Source of the DNA: CBDCDJ01 sp965215355
Lineage (GTDB): Bacteria > Deinococcota > Deinococci > Deinococcales > Trueperaceae
Direction of reading: 5' to 3'
DNA length: 64,000 bases
Assembly (NCBI GenBank): GCA_965215355.1
Contig: CBDCDJ010000007.1
Location: 3,782,001 to 3,846,000 of the forward strand
The notes under the pieces: generated by a model
Seen by the model: only the letters and a program-made list of their open reading frames with translations
The model's database searches: none
What the model was told of the DNA's origin: nothing
Shown: positions 1-9,157 of the stretch, piece by piece
Position numbering within the stretch: the first letter of the stretch is position 1
How the letters are laid out: every line of letters starts with the position of its first letter
Translations under genes and position numbers: made by a program

Positions 1-2039
1 CCGTGGACGTCTTGACCTTGGGCTCGGGCTCCTTGACGAGCTTGACGCCCCGTTTCGGCACCTCGACTTTTAAGAGGCCCAGTTGCACCACCACGTCGTC
101 GCCGCGCAGTTCGACGACGGGACCTTCGGCGTCGTAGTCGGCGACGCGGACCGTCATGCCGGGTTGCAGCTCCGCGCGGGGTTTTTTACTCGCAGCTTTC
201 GGCGCGGGCTGGGCCTGCGCTCGAGCCGTCTTCCTCAATTCTTGGAGTTCCTCCAGGGCTTTCGAGCGCCCTTCGGGGTCAGTGGTAGCGGTGCGCTTGA
301 GTTCTTTGGCGCGCTGCAGGGTGTCTTGCAGCATGTCCTCGGCACGCTCGGCGGCGGCGGCGATAACTTCCGCCTCGCGGGCGCGCAGGGTATCGATTTG
401 CGCGCGCAAAACGGCGGCCTCTTGCACGGCCTCGTCGCGCGCCGCGCCGACCTCGCGGACCTGGCGCTCGAGTTGCAAGCGCTGGCTTTCTAGGGTTTCG
501 AGGAGGGACTCGAGCTTTTCGCCCTCCGGCCCCAAGATGTCCGCGGCCCGTTCCAACAGGTCCCCGGACAAGCCGACGCGCTCGGCAATCGAGAGCGCGT
601 AACTGCGGCCCGGTTGGCCCAGCAACAAGCTGAAGTTCGGGCGCAACCGCGCCACGTCGAAACTCATCGCCGCGTTCTGCACGCCAGGTGTCTCCGAAGC
701 GAACACTTTTAATGGCGCCAAGTGCGTGGTGACGAGGCCCTTCGCGCCGCTCTCGAGCACCCGCTCCAAAATCGCCTGGGAGAGCGCCGCGCCCTCGGCC
801 GGGTCGGTGCCCGAGCCGAGTTCATCGATGAGGACGAGGACGTTTTCGGCCGCGCCCTCGGCGATCGCCTTGAGGTTTTGCAGGTGGCCCGCGTAGGTCG
901 ACAAACTCGCCTCGATGCTCTGCTCGTCGCCGATGTCGGTTAAAAGGGCGTCCAAAAACGGCAGCGTGGGCGGCTTTTGGCGGCTCGCTGCCACGAACAA
1001 GCCGCTGTGCGCCATCAGCGCCGCCAGCCCGAGGGTTTTTAAGAGCACCGTCTTCCCCCCGGCGTTCGGCCCGGTGATGATGAGCAGTCGGTGCTCGCGC
1101 GTTAAAGACAGCGAGTTCGGCACGCAGCCGGTTATCAGCGGGTGACAGGCGTCGACGAGTCGAATGTCCCCTTCGTCGTTCAGCTCGGGCGGGCTGAGCC
1201 GCCAGTCCTCGGCGAGCCGCGCGCTCGCCAGGACGAGGTCGAGTTGGGCCAGAGTTTCAAACGTTTCTTCCAAGCCCTCTTCATAAGCGAGCCGTTGCCC
1301 GAGCGCGACCAGGACGCGCCGCACCTCGTCGCGCTCTTCGAATTCCAACAGCGCCAGCTCGTTGTTCAGCGGCACCACCGACTGCGGTTCGATAAACACG
1401 GTCGCGCCCGAGTCCGAACTGTCGAGTGCGATGCCCGGCACCCGAGACTGAAAGCTCGCCCGAATCGGAATCACGTAGCGGTCGCGCCGCAGCGTGACGA
1501 TTGCGTCTTGGACATACTCCGAGTAGGTGGCGAGCAGCCCTTGCAGACGTTCGCGGATGCGCCCGCGCAGGGGGTTCAGGCGGCGGCGGATGTCGCGCAG
1601 CTTCGGCGTGGCGTCGTCGCGGACGTTGCCGTCCAAGTCGAGCTGTTCGCGCACCTGGCGCAGCGCCCCGTCGAAAGAGCGCAGCCGCACCGCGAGTTCC
1701 CCCAGCGCCGGGCGCTCCGAGGCGAGGATGGCCCGTTTGAGCGTGCCGGAAGCGTCCATCGTGTAGGCGACGCGCAGCAGGTCAGCCCCCTCGACGATTT
1801 TCCCGTCGCGGATGGCCGCCACCAGGGGCCGCACGTCCTCCACGCCGCCCAGCGCGAGGGCGGGGCCGCTCAAAGCCTCCTGAGTGCGCTGCCAAGCGGC
1901 GCTAAGTTCGTCCCGCGTCAGCGTCGGCGCTAACGCCAGCGCGCGTTCCGCGCCGAACGACGACGCGGCGCGTTCGGCCAGGGCTTCACGGATTCTGGGA
2001 AAGTCTAGCTTGGCGAGGGTGGTGTCGGTAACCTTCACA
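1..2039 (-). CDS. mutS2: Endonuclease MutS2 (5' part; C-terminus outside window)
   Basis: MutS2 is a dimeric ATPase of the MutS family that acts on branched recombination intermediates and, as shown more recently, on collided ribosomes. The visible 679 residues start at a GTG (2039) with the typical N-terminal MutS2 pattern (LAKLDFPRIREALAERA). A Walker A loop, GPNAGGKT, lies near residues 323-330. The helical arm and coiled coil follow. The reading frame runs off the left edge before the C-terminal Smr nuclease domain, so the presence of that domain cannot be judged. No in-frame stop was seen. A few bases upstream the strand is AT-rich, but no clear Shine-Dalgarno was seen. The identification is firm; the exact start is likely but not proven. 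Confidence 0.93.
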
Positions 2040-2136
2040 AATAAAAAGTATACGCGCCCCCAGTCTCTTAAACTGAAACATGCGGCACTGGGGCTAAAAC
2101 CTCGACAGGACTCGAGACCGAAATGTTCGCCACCGC

Positions 2137-2166
2137 TTGACACAATCTTCACATAAGCGTTACACT
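2137..2166 (+). promoter_or_regulatory. Sigma-70-type promoter of the initiator tRNA
   Basis: A perfect TTGACA (2137-2142) and a TACACT -10 box (2161-2166) are separated by 18 bases. The tRNA begins 15 bases after the -10 box. This is the best two-box promoter in the window; most protein genes here show only a -10 box. Confidence 0.8.
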
Positions 2167-2180
2167 TGTTTTCGCTTCGG

Positions 2181-2257
<77 letters not shown>

Positions 2258-2263
2258 CAAAAA

Positions 2264-2280
2264 AGCTGTCAAAGACAGCT
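2264..2280 (+). terminator. Small hairpin directly after the tRNA
   Basis: AGCTGTC and GACAGCT pair around an AAA loop (7 bp) just after the CCA end. It has no T tract of its own and precedes the stronger terminator at 2289. It may help 3' processing of the tRNA precursor. Confidence 0.4.
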
Positions 2281-2288
2281 GAAATAAA

Positions 2289-2329
2289 AACGCGGTAAGC
2301 CTTTAAGCTTACCGCGTTCTTTCGTTTTT
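2289..2329 (+). terminator. Rho-independent terminator of the tRNA unit
   Basis: A perfect 12-bp stem (AACGCGGTAAGC with GCTTACCGCGTT, loop CTTTAA) is followed by a T-rich tract ending TTTTT. It closes the tRNA transcript before the cytochrome gene. Confidence 0.9.
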
Positions 2330-2479
2330 ACCTGGAGTGCATTAGGCGTTACAGGGTCATCCCGCCGGCAGGGTCGGCGAACACGTTTGAAACCAGCGCG
2401 CCGAGCCCCCCGACTAACGCTTGATGAATCCCTTCATGCCGTCGCGAGGCAGGAGACGACGCTGTCTCGAGACTCTTGC

Positions 2480-2494
2480 TACACTCGAGCCGTG
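2480..2494 (+). promoter_or_regulatory. Leaderless-type -10 box for the cytochrome c gene
   Basis: TACACT (2480-2485) lies 6 bases before the GTG start at 2492. There is no Shine-Dalgarno, so transcription probably begins at or beside the start codon. Confidence 0.65.
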
Positions 2495-3037
2495 CCACGC
2501 CTTTTGCTGACTCTCTTTGCGAGTGTGCTTTTGGGAGTCGTCGTTTTCGCCCTGGCTCAAGAAATGACGAGCAACGGCAACGTCCGAACCGACCCCCGCA
2601 CGCTCCTTACCACGCAGAGCGCTCAAGTGCTGCGCGGCGCGGACCTTTACTTTGCCAACTGCTCGGTGTGCCACGGCGATACGGCTTTGGGCTTGAACGA
2701 AGCGAAAACGACCTTTCCCGCAGAAGACCGCAACTGTACCCGTTGCCACCGCCCCGGCAACTCGAAAACCGTCAACTGGACCAACATCCAGGACAACAAC
2801 ATGTTCGACATCGGCAATCCCGTCGCGCTACGCGGCGACGGAGCGTTGGCAAACTTTCCCGACGCCGCCACGCTTTACGCCTACACGCGAGCCACCATGC
2901 CGCGCTATCAACCCGGGTTTTTAACGGACGCGGAGTACATGGACATTACCGCCTTTTTAGCGCACATCAACGGCGCTCTGCCTGAGAACCTCGTTCTCGA
3001 CGAGCAGAACGCCGCAACCGTTCCGTTGACCCACTGA
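2492..3037 (+). CDS. Secreted c-type cytochrome with two CXXCH motifs
   Basis: A 181-residue exported electron carrier. Residues 1-23 form a hydrophobic signal sequence ending in ALAQ. The mature part has a heme-binding CSVCH (57-61) and a second CTRCH (82-86). A MPRYQPG segment (Met136) and a helical end with DITAFL follow; these are the usual distal Met ligand region and last helix of single-heme class I cytochromes. The second CXXCH is unusual: either a second heme is attached or the motif is a disulfide or structural pair. The GTG start is chosen because of the -10 box 6 bases upstream and because the signal peptide begins exactly there. The gene stands alone, convergent with the permease genes. 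Its redox partner is unknown. Confidence 0.85.
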   Translation: MPRLLLTLFASVLLGVVVFALAQEMTSNGNVRTDPRTLLTTQSAQVLRGADLYFANCSVCHGDTALGLNEAKTTFPAEDRNCTRCHRPGNSKTVNWTNIQDNNMFDIGNPVALRGDGALANFPDAATLYAYTRATMPRYQPGFLTDAEYMDITAFLAHINGALPENLVLDEQNAATVPLTH

Positions 3038-3061
3038 CCTTCAACCCGGCTCAGTTGTTGC

Positions 3062-4120
3062 TCAGTTGTTGCTGCGCACGTCGAGCACGTCTCTGAAGGC
3101 GTCGCCCAGCAGGTTCCAGGCGAGGACGAACAGGATGATGGTGATGCCGGGCCAGAAGGAGACGAACCAGTAAGCCCAGGGGTTGCCAGGCGGTCCCAAA
3201 ATCCAGTTGCGGGCGAAGTTGATCATCTGGCCCCAGTCGGCGAAGCCGATGGGCGTGCCCAAACCCAAAAAGCTGAGCGCCGCCGCGCCCAACACCACGG
3301 TGCCGATGTCCAAACTCGCAATGATGATGAGCGTGCCGATGGAGTTGGGCAAAATGTGTTTGAAAATGATGCCCGGCCCCCGCGCGCCCAAAGCCTGAGC
3401 GCTTGTGACGTACTCCTGCTCCTTGATTTGCAAGATGTCGCCCCGCAAAATGCGCGCATAACCGGCCCACTGCACGATGCCCAGTGCAATCATCACCGTG
3501 ATGATGTTGGCACCCAGGACGGTCACGATGACCATCGCGATGACCAGGCCCGGCAGGGCGAATATCACGTCGATAAAGCGCATGAAAACGTTGTCCACCC
3601 AGCCGCCGAAGTACCCCGCGATGCTGCCGATGATAATACCGACGAGCAGACCGAAGCCGACCACCACCACGCCGATGAAAAAGGCCGTTCGCGTGCCCCA
3701 GACCAGGCCGTAAAAGATGTCGTAGCCCTGACTGGTACTGCCCAACACCGTTTCGCTCTGCGCCGCCGTCTGCGGTAGCGGCGAGAAACCGCTGCGCGGC
3801 ATCGTGTAGCAACTGTAGTAGGGCGAATTGGGCAGCGGCGCGGCCACGACCAGCTTCCAAAAGGGCAGTTTGAGCGGGTTGTGAACGTCGCCGACGGTGC
3901 TTGCCGAAACGCCTATGTCGCGCAAGCAGGTGCGGCCCGGATTGGTGTAAGCAGGCGCAAAAAGCGCCATGAGGAAAAAACTGGCGAGCAGAAAAAAGCC
4001 GACGAGCGCCAGCGGATTGCGCCGAAAGCGCTTCATCGTTTTCGAAGTCCACCAGCGCTCGACGGCGTTGGGGTCTCGTTGGGCGGTTTCGGCTTCGGGC
4101 AGACCTGAGGCTCGGTCCAT
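3062..4120 (-). CDS. Oligopeptide-type ABC transporter permease, DppC-like (set 1)
   Basis: The second permease subunit of a peptide or nickel-type (family 5) ABC importer, about 352 residues. It has an N-terminal cytoplasmic stretch, one membrane helix near residues 40-60, a long periplasmic loop, and then the core helices. The EAA-type coupling motif lies in the region with TSAQALGARGPGIIFKHILP. The loop between the first and second helix is longer than usual. The ATG at 4120 overlaps the TGA of the upstream dppB-like gene (TGATG), so translation is coupled. The end of the gene sits in a 12-bp tandem duplication that also repeats the stop codon region. No ATPase subunits are encoded nearby. 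The substrate cannot be read from the sequence. Confidence 0.9.
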   Translation of the reverse strand: MDRASGLPEAETAQRDPNAVERWWTSKTMKRFRRNPLALVGFFLLASFFLMALFAPAYTNPGRTCLRDIGVSASTVGDVHNPLKLPFWKLVVAAPLPNSPYYSCYTMPRSGFSPLPQTAAQSETVLGSTSQGYDIFYGLVWGTRTAFFIGVVVVGFGLLVGIIIGSIAGYFGGWVDNVFMRFIDVIFALPGLVIAMVIVTVLGANIITVMIALGIVQWAGYARILRGDILQIKEQEYVTSAQALGARGPGIIFKHILPNSIGTLIIIASLDIGTVVLGAAALSFLGLGTPIGFADWGQMINFARNWILGPPGNPWAYWFVSFWPGITIILFVLAWNLLGDAFRDVLDVRSNN

Positions 4121-5145
4121 CAGCCGTACCGAATTCTCGGGTCGATGACGCCGTACATGATGTCCACCAGCAGGTTGCCGAGCACCACGATGAGCGCGGT
4201 GAAAACGGCGAAACCGAGCACCGCCGCGTAGTCTAAGTTCACCGCGGCCGCCGCCGACCACTGGCCCAGACCGGGAAAGTTGAAAATCGTTTCGGTGATG
4301 ATGACGCCGTTGATAAGGCCGATGAGCGTAAACCCGGCCAGCGTGATGACGGGGATGAGCGCGTTCCGGCGGGCGTGCTTGCGGTTGACGATGTCGTTAC
4401 GTAAACCTTTGGCCCGCGCCGTGCGAACGTAATCTTGGCCCAGCGCGTCGAGGAGCGACGAGCGCATGACCCGCATGATTTGGGCGCTCGAGATGACCGA
4501 CAGGGTGATGACCGGTAAAATCAAGTGTTTGAGCGCGTTCCAGAAAACATCCAAGCGCCCGTTCAGCAGCGAGTCCAAAGTTAACAAACCCGTAAAGCTT
4601 TTGAAGCCGCCCGACGCGATTTCGATAAGGTAATTCGTCGAGATGCGCCCCGGCTCCAAAATCCCGAAACCGCCGTAAAAAATGACCAGCAGCCAGATGC
4701 CCAGCACGAACGTCGGCAAAGAAAAGCCGACGATAGCTAGCACTCGGGTAACCTGGTCGATAAGTTTGTCCCGGTTCAAAGCCGCCGCCGTGCCCAGCCA
4801 GATGCCGACCCCGACGATAGGCAAGAAAGCGAACAGGGAAAGTTCCAGAGTGGGCGGAAACCTCGTGCGCAGGGTGGTCAGGACGGGCTCGCTGCTGGTG
4901 CGGGAATAGCCCAGGTTGCCGTTGACGACTTCCCCGAGCCAGTTGCCGTACTGGACATACCAGGGACAGTCCAAACAGTGGAGCTCGATGATGGCGTCTA
5001 AATTGCGCGCCTGGTTTTCGGTTTGAGCGAAGGCGGCGGCCCGTTGGTAGGGGCTCAAAACTTGCATAAGCAGAACGATAAAGATGGTGACGCCGAAAAA
5101 CACCAAGGGCAGCATGAACAGGCGTCTGATGATAAAAGGAACCAC
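4120..5145 (-). CDS. Oligopeptide-type ABC transporter permease, DppB-like (set 1)
   Basis: The first permease subunit of a family 5 importer, 341 residues. It has the DppB N-terminal helix, a periplasmic loop rich in Asn and Gln, and the C-terminal block with YVRTARAKGL (EAA coupling motif) and an end of DPRIRYG, typical of this family. The GTG start is preceded by GGAGG with normal spacing. It follows the binding-protein gene in the same direction, separated by a perfect hairpin that probably lowers permease expression relative to the binding protein. A loop cysteine pair (CLDC) in the periplasmic loop is uncommon. Confidence 0.92.
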   Translation of the reverse strand: MVPFIIRRLFMLPLVFFGVTIFIVLLMQVLSPYQRAAAFAQTENQARNLDAIIELHCLDCPWYVQYGNWLGEVVNGNLGYSRTSSEPVLTTLRTRFPPTLELSLFAFLPIVGVGIWLGTAAALNRDKLIDQVTRVLAIVGFSLPTFVLGIWLLVIFYGGFGILEPGRISTNYLIEIASGGFKSFTGLLTLDSLLNGRLDVFWNALKHLILPVITLSVISSAQIMRVMRSSLLDALGQDYVRTARAKGLRNDIVNRKHARRNALIPVITLAGFTLIGLINGVIITETIFNFPGLGQWSAAAAVNLDYAAVLGFAVFTALIVVLGNLLVDIMYGVIDPRIRYG

Positions 5146-5173
5146 CCGGCAACCTCCGATTCAAAATAGGGCG

Positions 5174-5197
5174 AGGGGTGAACGTACGTTCACCCCT
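5174..5197 (-). promoter_or_regulatory. Perfect hairpin between binding protein and permease genes
   Basis: AGGGGTGAAC pairs with GTTCACCCCT around GTAC, giving a 24-base perfect palindrome. No T tract follows on the minus strand. It is therefore better read as an attenuator or mRNA-stabilising stem inside the operon than as a full terminator. Confidence 0.6.
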
Positions 5198-5208
5198 CTA
5201 AGTCACGC

Positions 5209-6975
5209 TCAGTTCTTGGAAATGTCTTTGTAAAGGAAGTTCCCGCTGAGCATGGGGTTGCGGTAAACGCCTTGCACGTTGTCACGCATGACCATGAAGG
5301 GCGACGCTTCGGGCAACACGATGAGCGGCGCGAGGTCGTAGTGCAGGTTGCCGATTTCCTTGTAGATGAAGTCGCGTTCGGCCGGGTCGGTACTCGCGTT
5401 GGCCTCGTCGATGAGCGTCTGAATTTCAGGAAAGTCGATGCCGGTGCGAGCGCTGTAGAAACCCGAGTTCGAGTAAAAAGTGTCGATGAAGTTTTTCGGG
5501 TCGGCGTAGTCCGCGCCCCAACCGAGAGCGAACATGGGCGCTTTTTTCTCGCCGGTGCGCGCCAGGTAGTCGGCCCAGGGCAAGCTGCGCACGTTCATCT
5601 TGAATTTGGGGTTGAGGAAAGCCGCGTTTTCGGCAATGATTTCGAGCGCCGTTTTACGGATCTCGTTGCTGCCGTTGTAAAGCGCGGTGAATTCGAAACC
5701 CTGCTCCCAAACCTCGCCACCGAAAGCCTGGCGGAAGTACTCTTCAGCCTGCTCCAGGTCGAGGGTGCGAACGTCTAAGTTCGGGTTGTAGCCGAGGAAC
5801 GAGGGCGGCAACCCTGCCGTTACGACTTGTCCGCTGCCCTGGTAAAGCTGGTCGATGAAACCCTGCTGGTCGAACAGGTGGGCGAAGCCGCGGCGGACGT
5901 TTACGTCAGCGAAAAAGTCGCTCGGGATGCCGCAACCGAGTTCGCCACAACCGACATCCTCGTTGTTGTCCGTGTTGATGTCGAAGTTGAAGAAGACATT
6001 GGCGGTACCGGTCGTGCTCCAGTCGGGGTTCTCGAGCACTTCCACCCCTGGGGCACCCTGGATTTGTCCGAGCGAGGCGCGGTCGTTCATCGCGATGCGG
6101 TCGGCGTCACCCTGCTGAAGCGCCAGGATGCGACTCGCCTGCTCTTCGACGTATTGGATGACCACGTTTTGAGGCGCGGTGATTTCTTCGGGAGCCAAGT
6201 CCGCCCAACCCCAGTAGTCGTCGAAGCGGGCGAGGATGGTTTGCTGGTCGTTTGACTCGACGAGCGTGTACGCGCCCGTGCCGCTGGTGTTGTTTTGCAG
6301 GAATTCCTGCGTAACGTCGCGGCCTATCCAGTCGGTCCAGGTCGCTTCGGTGCCGTCCCACATGCCGTTGGCTTTGGCAAACTCGCTGTCGAGGATGCTG
6401 AAGGCGGTGTAAGCCTGGATAGCCAAGAAAGCGGTCTCCGGCTGGGCTAAGTTTATTTGCACCGTCATGCCGTCGGGGCCGTCGGGGCACTCGACTGCGT
6501 TGTCGATGGTCTCGAAGCTGACCGCTTCCTGGTAGGCGGCCGGGTCGCTGCCGTCGGCCTCGTGCTGGCCGAGGAGCGCGTCACCCATGAGGTAGACGTT
6601 CGCGCCTTCGGGGTTGGCGTTGACAAAGCCGTACTGATACGAGTACTCGACATCTTTACAGCTCAGCATGTTGCCGCTGTGGAACGGCACGCCTTCACGC
6701 AAGGTGAAGGTGTAGGTGAGCCCGTCCTGAGACACTTGATAGTCCGTCGCCAACAGCGGCGCGAACTCGTCGATGGCCTCGCCGTCGTAGGAGTAAAGCG
6801 TCTCGTAGATGTTCTCCAGAACCGCCCCGGAAGCGGTGTCGTAGGCCCGCGCCGGGTCAAGCGACACGACGCCGCCCCCGCCTATGGTCTGCCACACGAA
6901 GGTGTCCGACCCCGTCTGCGCCAGGGCGAGCGCGCTCAACCCTAAACCGACAAGTAAAAACAAAAGCTTTTTCAT
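5209..6975 (-). CDS. Family 5 extracellular solute-binding protein (set 1)
   Basis: The periplasmic receptor of the first peptide-type importer, 588 residues, somewhat longer than the common 500-550. A signal peptide (MKKLLFLLVGLGLSALALAQ) is followed by the SBP_bac_5 start (VSLDPARAYDT) and the family motif with FTLREGVPFHSG. A strong GGAGG lies 6 bases before the ATG. The N-terminal lobe carries a Cys pair region (CKDVEYS and later VGCGELGCG). It is first in the operon, before both permeases. The ligand may be a peptide, nickel or a sugar oligomer and cannot be assigned. Confidence 0.93.
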   Translation of the reverse strand: MKKLLFLLVGLGLSALALAQTGSDTFVWQTIGGGGVVSLDPARAYDTASGAVLENIYETLYSYDGEAIDEFAPLLATDYQVSQDGLTYTFTLREGVPFHSGNMLSCKDVEYSYQYGFVNANPEGANVYLMGDALLGQHEADGSDPAAYQEAVSFETIDNAVECPDGPDGMTVQINLAQPETAFLAIQAYTAFSILDSEFAKANGMWDGTEATWTDWIGRDVTQEFLQNNTSGTGAYTLVESNDQQTILARFDDYWGWADLAPEEITAPQNVVIQYVEEQASRILALQQGDADRIAMNDRASLGQIQGAPGVEVLENPDWSTTGTANVFFNFDINTDNNEDVGCGELGCGIPSDFFADVNVRRGFAHLFDQQGFIDQLYQGSGQVVTAGLPPSFLGYNPNLDVRTLDLEQAEEYFRQAFGGEVWEQGFEFTALYNGSNEIRKTALEIIAENAAFLNPKFKMNVRSLPWADYLARTGEKKAPMFALGWGADYADPKNFIDTFYSNSGFYSARTGIDFPEIQTLIDEANASTDPAERDFIYKEIGNLHYDLAPLIVLPEASPFMVMRDNVQGVYRNPMLSGNFLYKDISKN

Positions 6976-7259
6976 ACTCCTCCTTCAAAGAGTGTTTGGT
7001 GACCTCACGGAAGTATAACAAATCCCACACAGCACAAGCGAGGGGTTGCTATTCCGTTGTCAGTCACCCTTAGAAGGGCATTATACACACGCATTCAGCC
7101 GGGCAACAAAGCGCTGTTCTACAAAAGGCTTCACTTTTTCTTCAGCCTCTTGCCTTTGGGGGTTCATCTTACGCAGATGCTGACAAAAAAGTACCGAGCA
7201 AAAGGAAAAAGGCGGTGAAGGTCAAAAGCTGAGGTGGCCGGTCACAAAAGGGCATGCCT

Positions 7260-8153
7260 CTAGCGCATCCGCGGGTCGAGCGCGTCGCGCAACGTATCGC
7301 CCAAGAAGTTGAAGGCGATGACCACCACCGCCACCGCCAAGCCCGGAAACACGCTCATCCACCAGGCCGAGGTGAGGTAACTCTGGCCGTCGGCGATCAT
7401 CTGGCCCCACGAGGGCGTCGGCGGCTTGACGCCCAAGCCCAAAAACGACAGGGTCGCCTCGCCGATGATGGCCCCGCCCACGCCGATGGTGTAGATGACG
7501 ATGAGGCTCGGCAGCGTGCCCGGCAGGATGTGGCGAAACAAGAGCCGCGCGGGTCCCGCCCCTAAGGCCCTGGCTCCTTCGACATATTCCGCATTTTTCA
7601 AGCTCAGCGCCGAGCCGCGCACGATGCGCGCCACCCCCGCCCAGCCGACGATGCCGAGCGCGATATAAGCGGTGAGCAACCCCGGCCCTATAGACACCGA
7701 CAGCACGATGATGAAGAGCAGGCTCGGGAAAGCCTGCAAGATTTCGATGAGGCGCGAGATGACGGTGTCGGTCAGGCCGCCGAAAAAGCCCGCCAACAGG
7801 CCGAAGACGACGCCCAAAACGAGCGAGAGAATCTGCGAGCCGAAGCCGATGAGCAGTGAAATGCGCGCGCCGTAGAGGAGCCTCGAGAACACGTCGCGCC
7901 CGGCGCGGTCGGTGCCCAAAAGGTGCACCTCGCTCGGCGGCACGGCCCGAAAGCCGACGTCCAGGTCCGGCCGGGTGGGGTCAAAGGGCGCTAGCAGCGG
8001 CGCGAACACCGCCACGAAGACGAGCGTCAAAATAACGCCCAAGGCGGCCAGCGCGCCGGGGTCACGGCGGATGCGCTGCCAGGCGACGCCGAACGCCGAC
8101 GACGCGGCCCCCGAGGCGGGCTCGGCCGACGTTTGAGTATGAACCCCGGCCAC
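7260..8153 (-). CDS. Oligopeptide-type ABC transporter permease, DppC-like (set 2)
   Basis: A second, independent DppC-type permease, 297 residues, with the normal family layout: one N-terminal helix, a short periplasmic loop (LLGTDRAGRDVFSRLLYGAR), then five core helices. The coupling motif lies around YVEGARALGAGPARLLFRHI, and the protein ends in ALDPRMR. The GTG start lies 13 bases after the stop of the upstream dppB-like gene. It is the last gene of the set; no ATPase follows. It differs clearly from the set 1 paralogue, so the two sets are not a recent duplication. Confidence 0.93.
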   Translation of the reverse strand: MAGVHTQTSAEPASGAASSAFGVAWQRIRRDPGALAALGVILTLVFVAVFAPLLAPFDPTRPDLDVGFRAVPPSEVHLLGTDRAGRDVFSRLLYGARISLLIGFGSQILSLVLGVVFGLLAGFFGGLTDTVISRLIEILQAFPSLLFIIVLSVSIGPGLLTAYIALGIVGWAGVARIVRGSALSLKNAEYVEGARALGAGPARLLFRHILPGTLPSLIVIYTIGVGGAIIGEATLSFLGLGVKPPTPSWGQMIADGQSYLTSAWWMSVFPGLAVAVVVIAFNFLGDTLRDALDPRMR

Positions 8154-8166
8154 TAGCGCCGCCCCA

Positions 8167-9093
8167 TCAGTCGTACCGGATGCGTGGGTCGATGACCGCG
8201 TAGAGCAGGTCCACCAGAAGGTTGGCGACGATAAACAGTGTGGCGGTGTAGATGACGAGCGGAATCATCACGGGCAAGTCTCTGTTCAAAAGCGCCACCA
8301 GGCCGTAGCGGCCCATGCCCGGGATGTTGAAGACGTACTCGGTTAAATAAGCCCCGTCGATAAAGGCGGCCAAGTCGAGGCCGACGACGGTGACGACGGG
8401 AATGAGCACGTTGCGAAAGGCGTGTTTGATAATCACGACCCGTTCCGAGAGACCCTTGGCCCGCGCCGTGCGGACGAAGTCCTGGCGGATGGTCTCGAGC
8501 ATCGTCGAGCGGGTGATGCGCGCGATAAAGGCCGCCGCGCGGGTGCCCAGGACAAAGGCGGGCAGCAAATAAAAGCGCAGCGAGCCGTCGCCGAGTCCCG
8601 TCTGCGGCACCCAGCGCCACTGAAAAACGACCAGCAAAATAGCGATGAGCGCGTACCAGAACACCGGCACGCTGATGCCGGTGAGCGTGATGAACATCGC
8701 CGTGCGGTCGAGCAGCGTGTTCTGAAACACCGCCGAGACGATGCCGACCCCGATGCCGAGCAGGGTCGAAAACGTCATCGCCAGCAGCGCCAGTTTGAGG
8801 GTGACGGGAAAGCGGGCGCGCAACGCCTCGCCCACGGGTTCGCGGGTGATGATCGAGCGCCCCAAATTGCCGGTGACGACGTTGCCCATAATCCGTAAAT
8901 ACTGCTCATACGCGGGCCGGTTGAGCCCCAGGCGGTCGCGCAGCTCCGTAACCGCTTCGGGGCTCGCGCGCTGCCCGAGCAGTTTTTGAACCGGGTCGCC
9001 GGGCGCTAGAATCATCAAGATAAAGGTGAGCAGGCTGATGCCGATAATCACCGGCACCGCTGTGAGGAGCCGCTTGACGACGTAGACGAGCAT
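8167..9093 (-). CDS. Oligopeptide-type ABC transporter permease, DppB-like (set 2)
   Basis: A 308-residue DppB-type permease with the classic N-terminus (YVVKRLLTAVPVIIGISLLT), the LAPGDPV motif after the first helix, the loop with DRLGLNRPAYEQY, the EAA block FVRTARAKGL, and the DPRIRYD end. Its length and order match the family closely. It is cotranscribed with the binding protein upstream and DppC downstream. Confidence 0.94.
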   Translation of the reverse strand: MLVYVVKRLLTAVPVIIGISLLTFILMILAPGDPVQKLLGQRASPEAVTELRDRLGLNRPAYEQYLRIMGNVVTGNLGRSIITREPVGEALRARFPVTLKLALLAMTFSTLLGIGVGIVSAVFQNTLLDRTAMFITLTGISVPVFWYALIAILLVVFQWRWVPQTGLGDGSLRFYLLPAFVLGTRAAAFIARITRSTMLETIRQDFVRTARAKGLSERVVIIKHAFRNVLIPVVTVVGLDLAAFIDGAYLTEYVFNIPGMGRYGLVALLNRDLPVMIPLVIYTATLFIVANLLVDLLYAVIDPRIRYD

Positions 9094-9157
9094 CAGGTAG
9101 ACACTGAATTAGCAGGCAAGGAAGAGGCGAGCACCGTGCCCGCCTCTTCTGCTGAGG

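Noticed and set aside
1142..1933. Long open frame on the plus strand within mutS2
   Set aside because: It is antisense to an intact MutS2 reading frame with recognisable motifs; high GC makes such mirror frames common.
3051..4052. Long alternative frame over the DppC-like gene
   Set aside because: Its protein is rich in Arg, His and Gly with no domain, while the overlapping frame is a clear permease.
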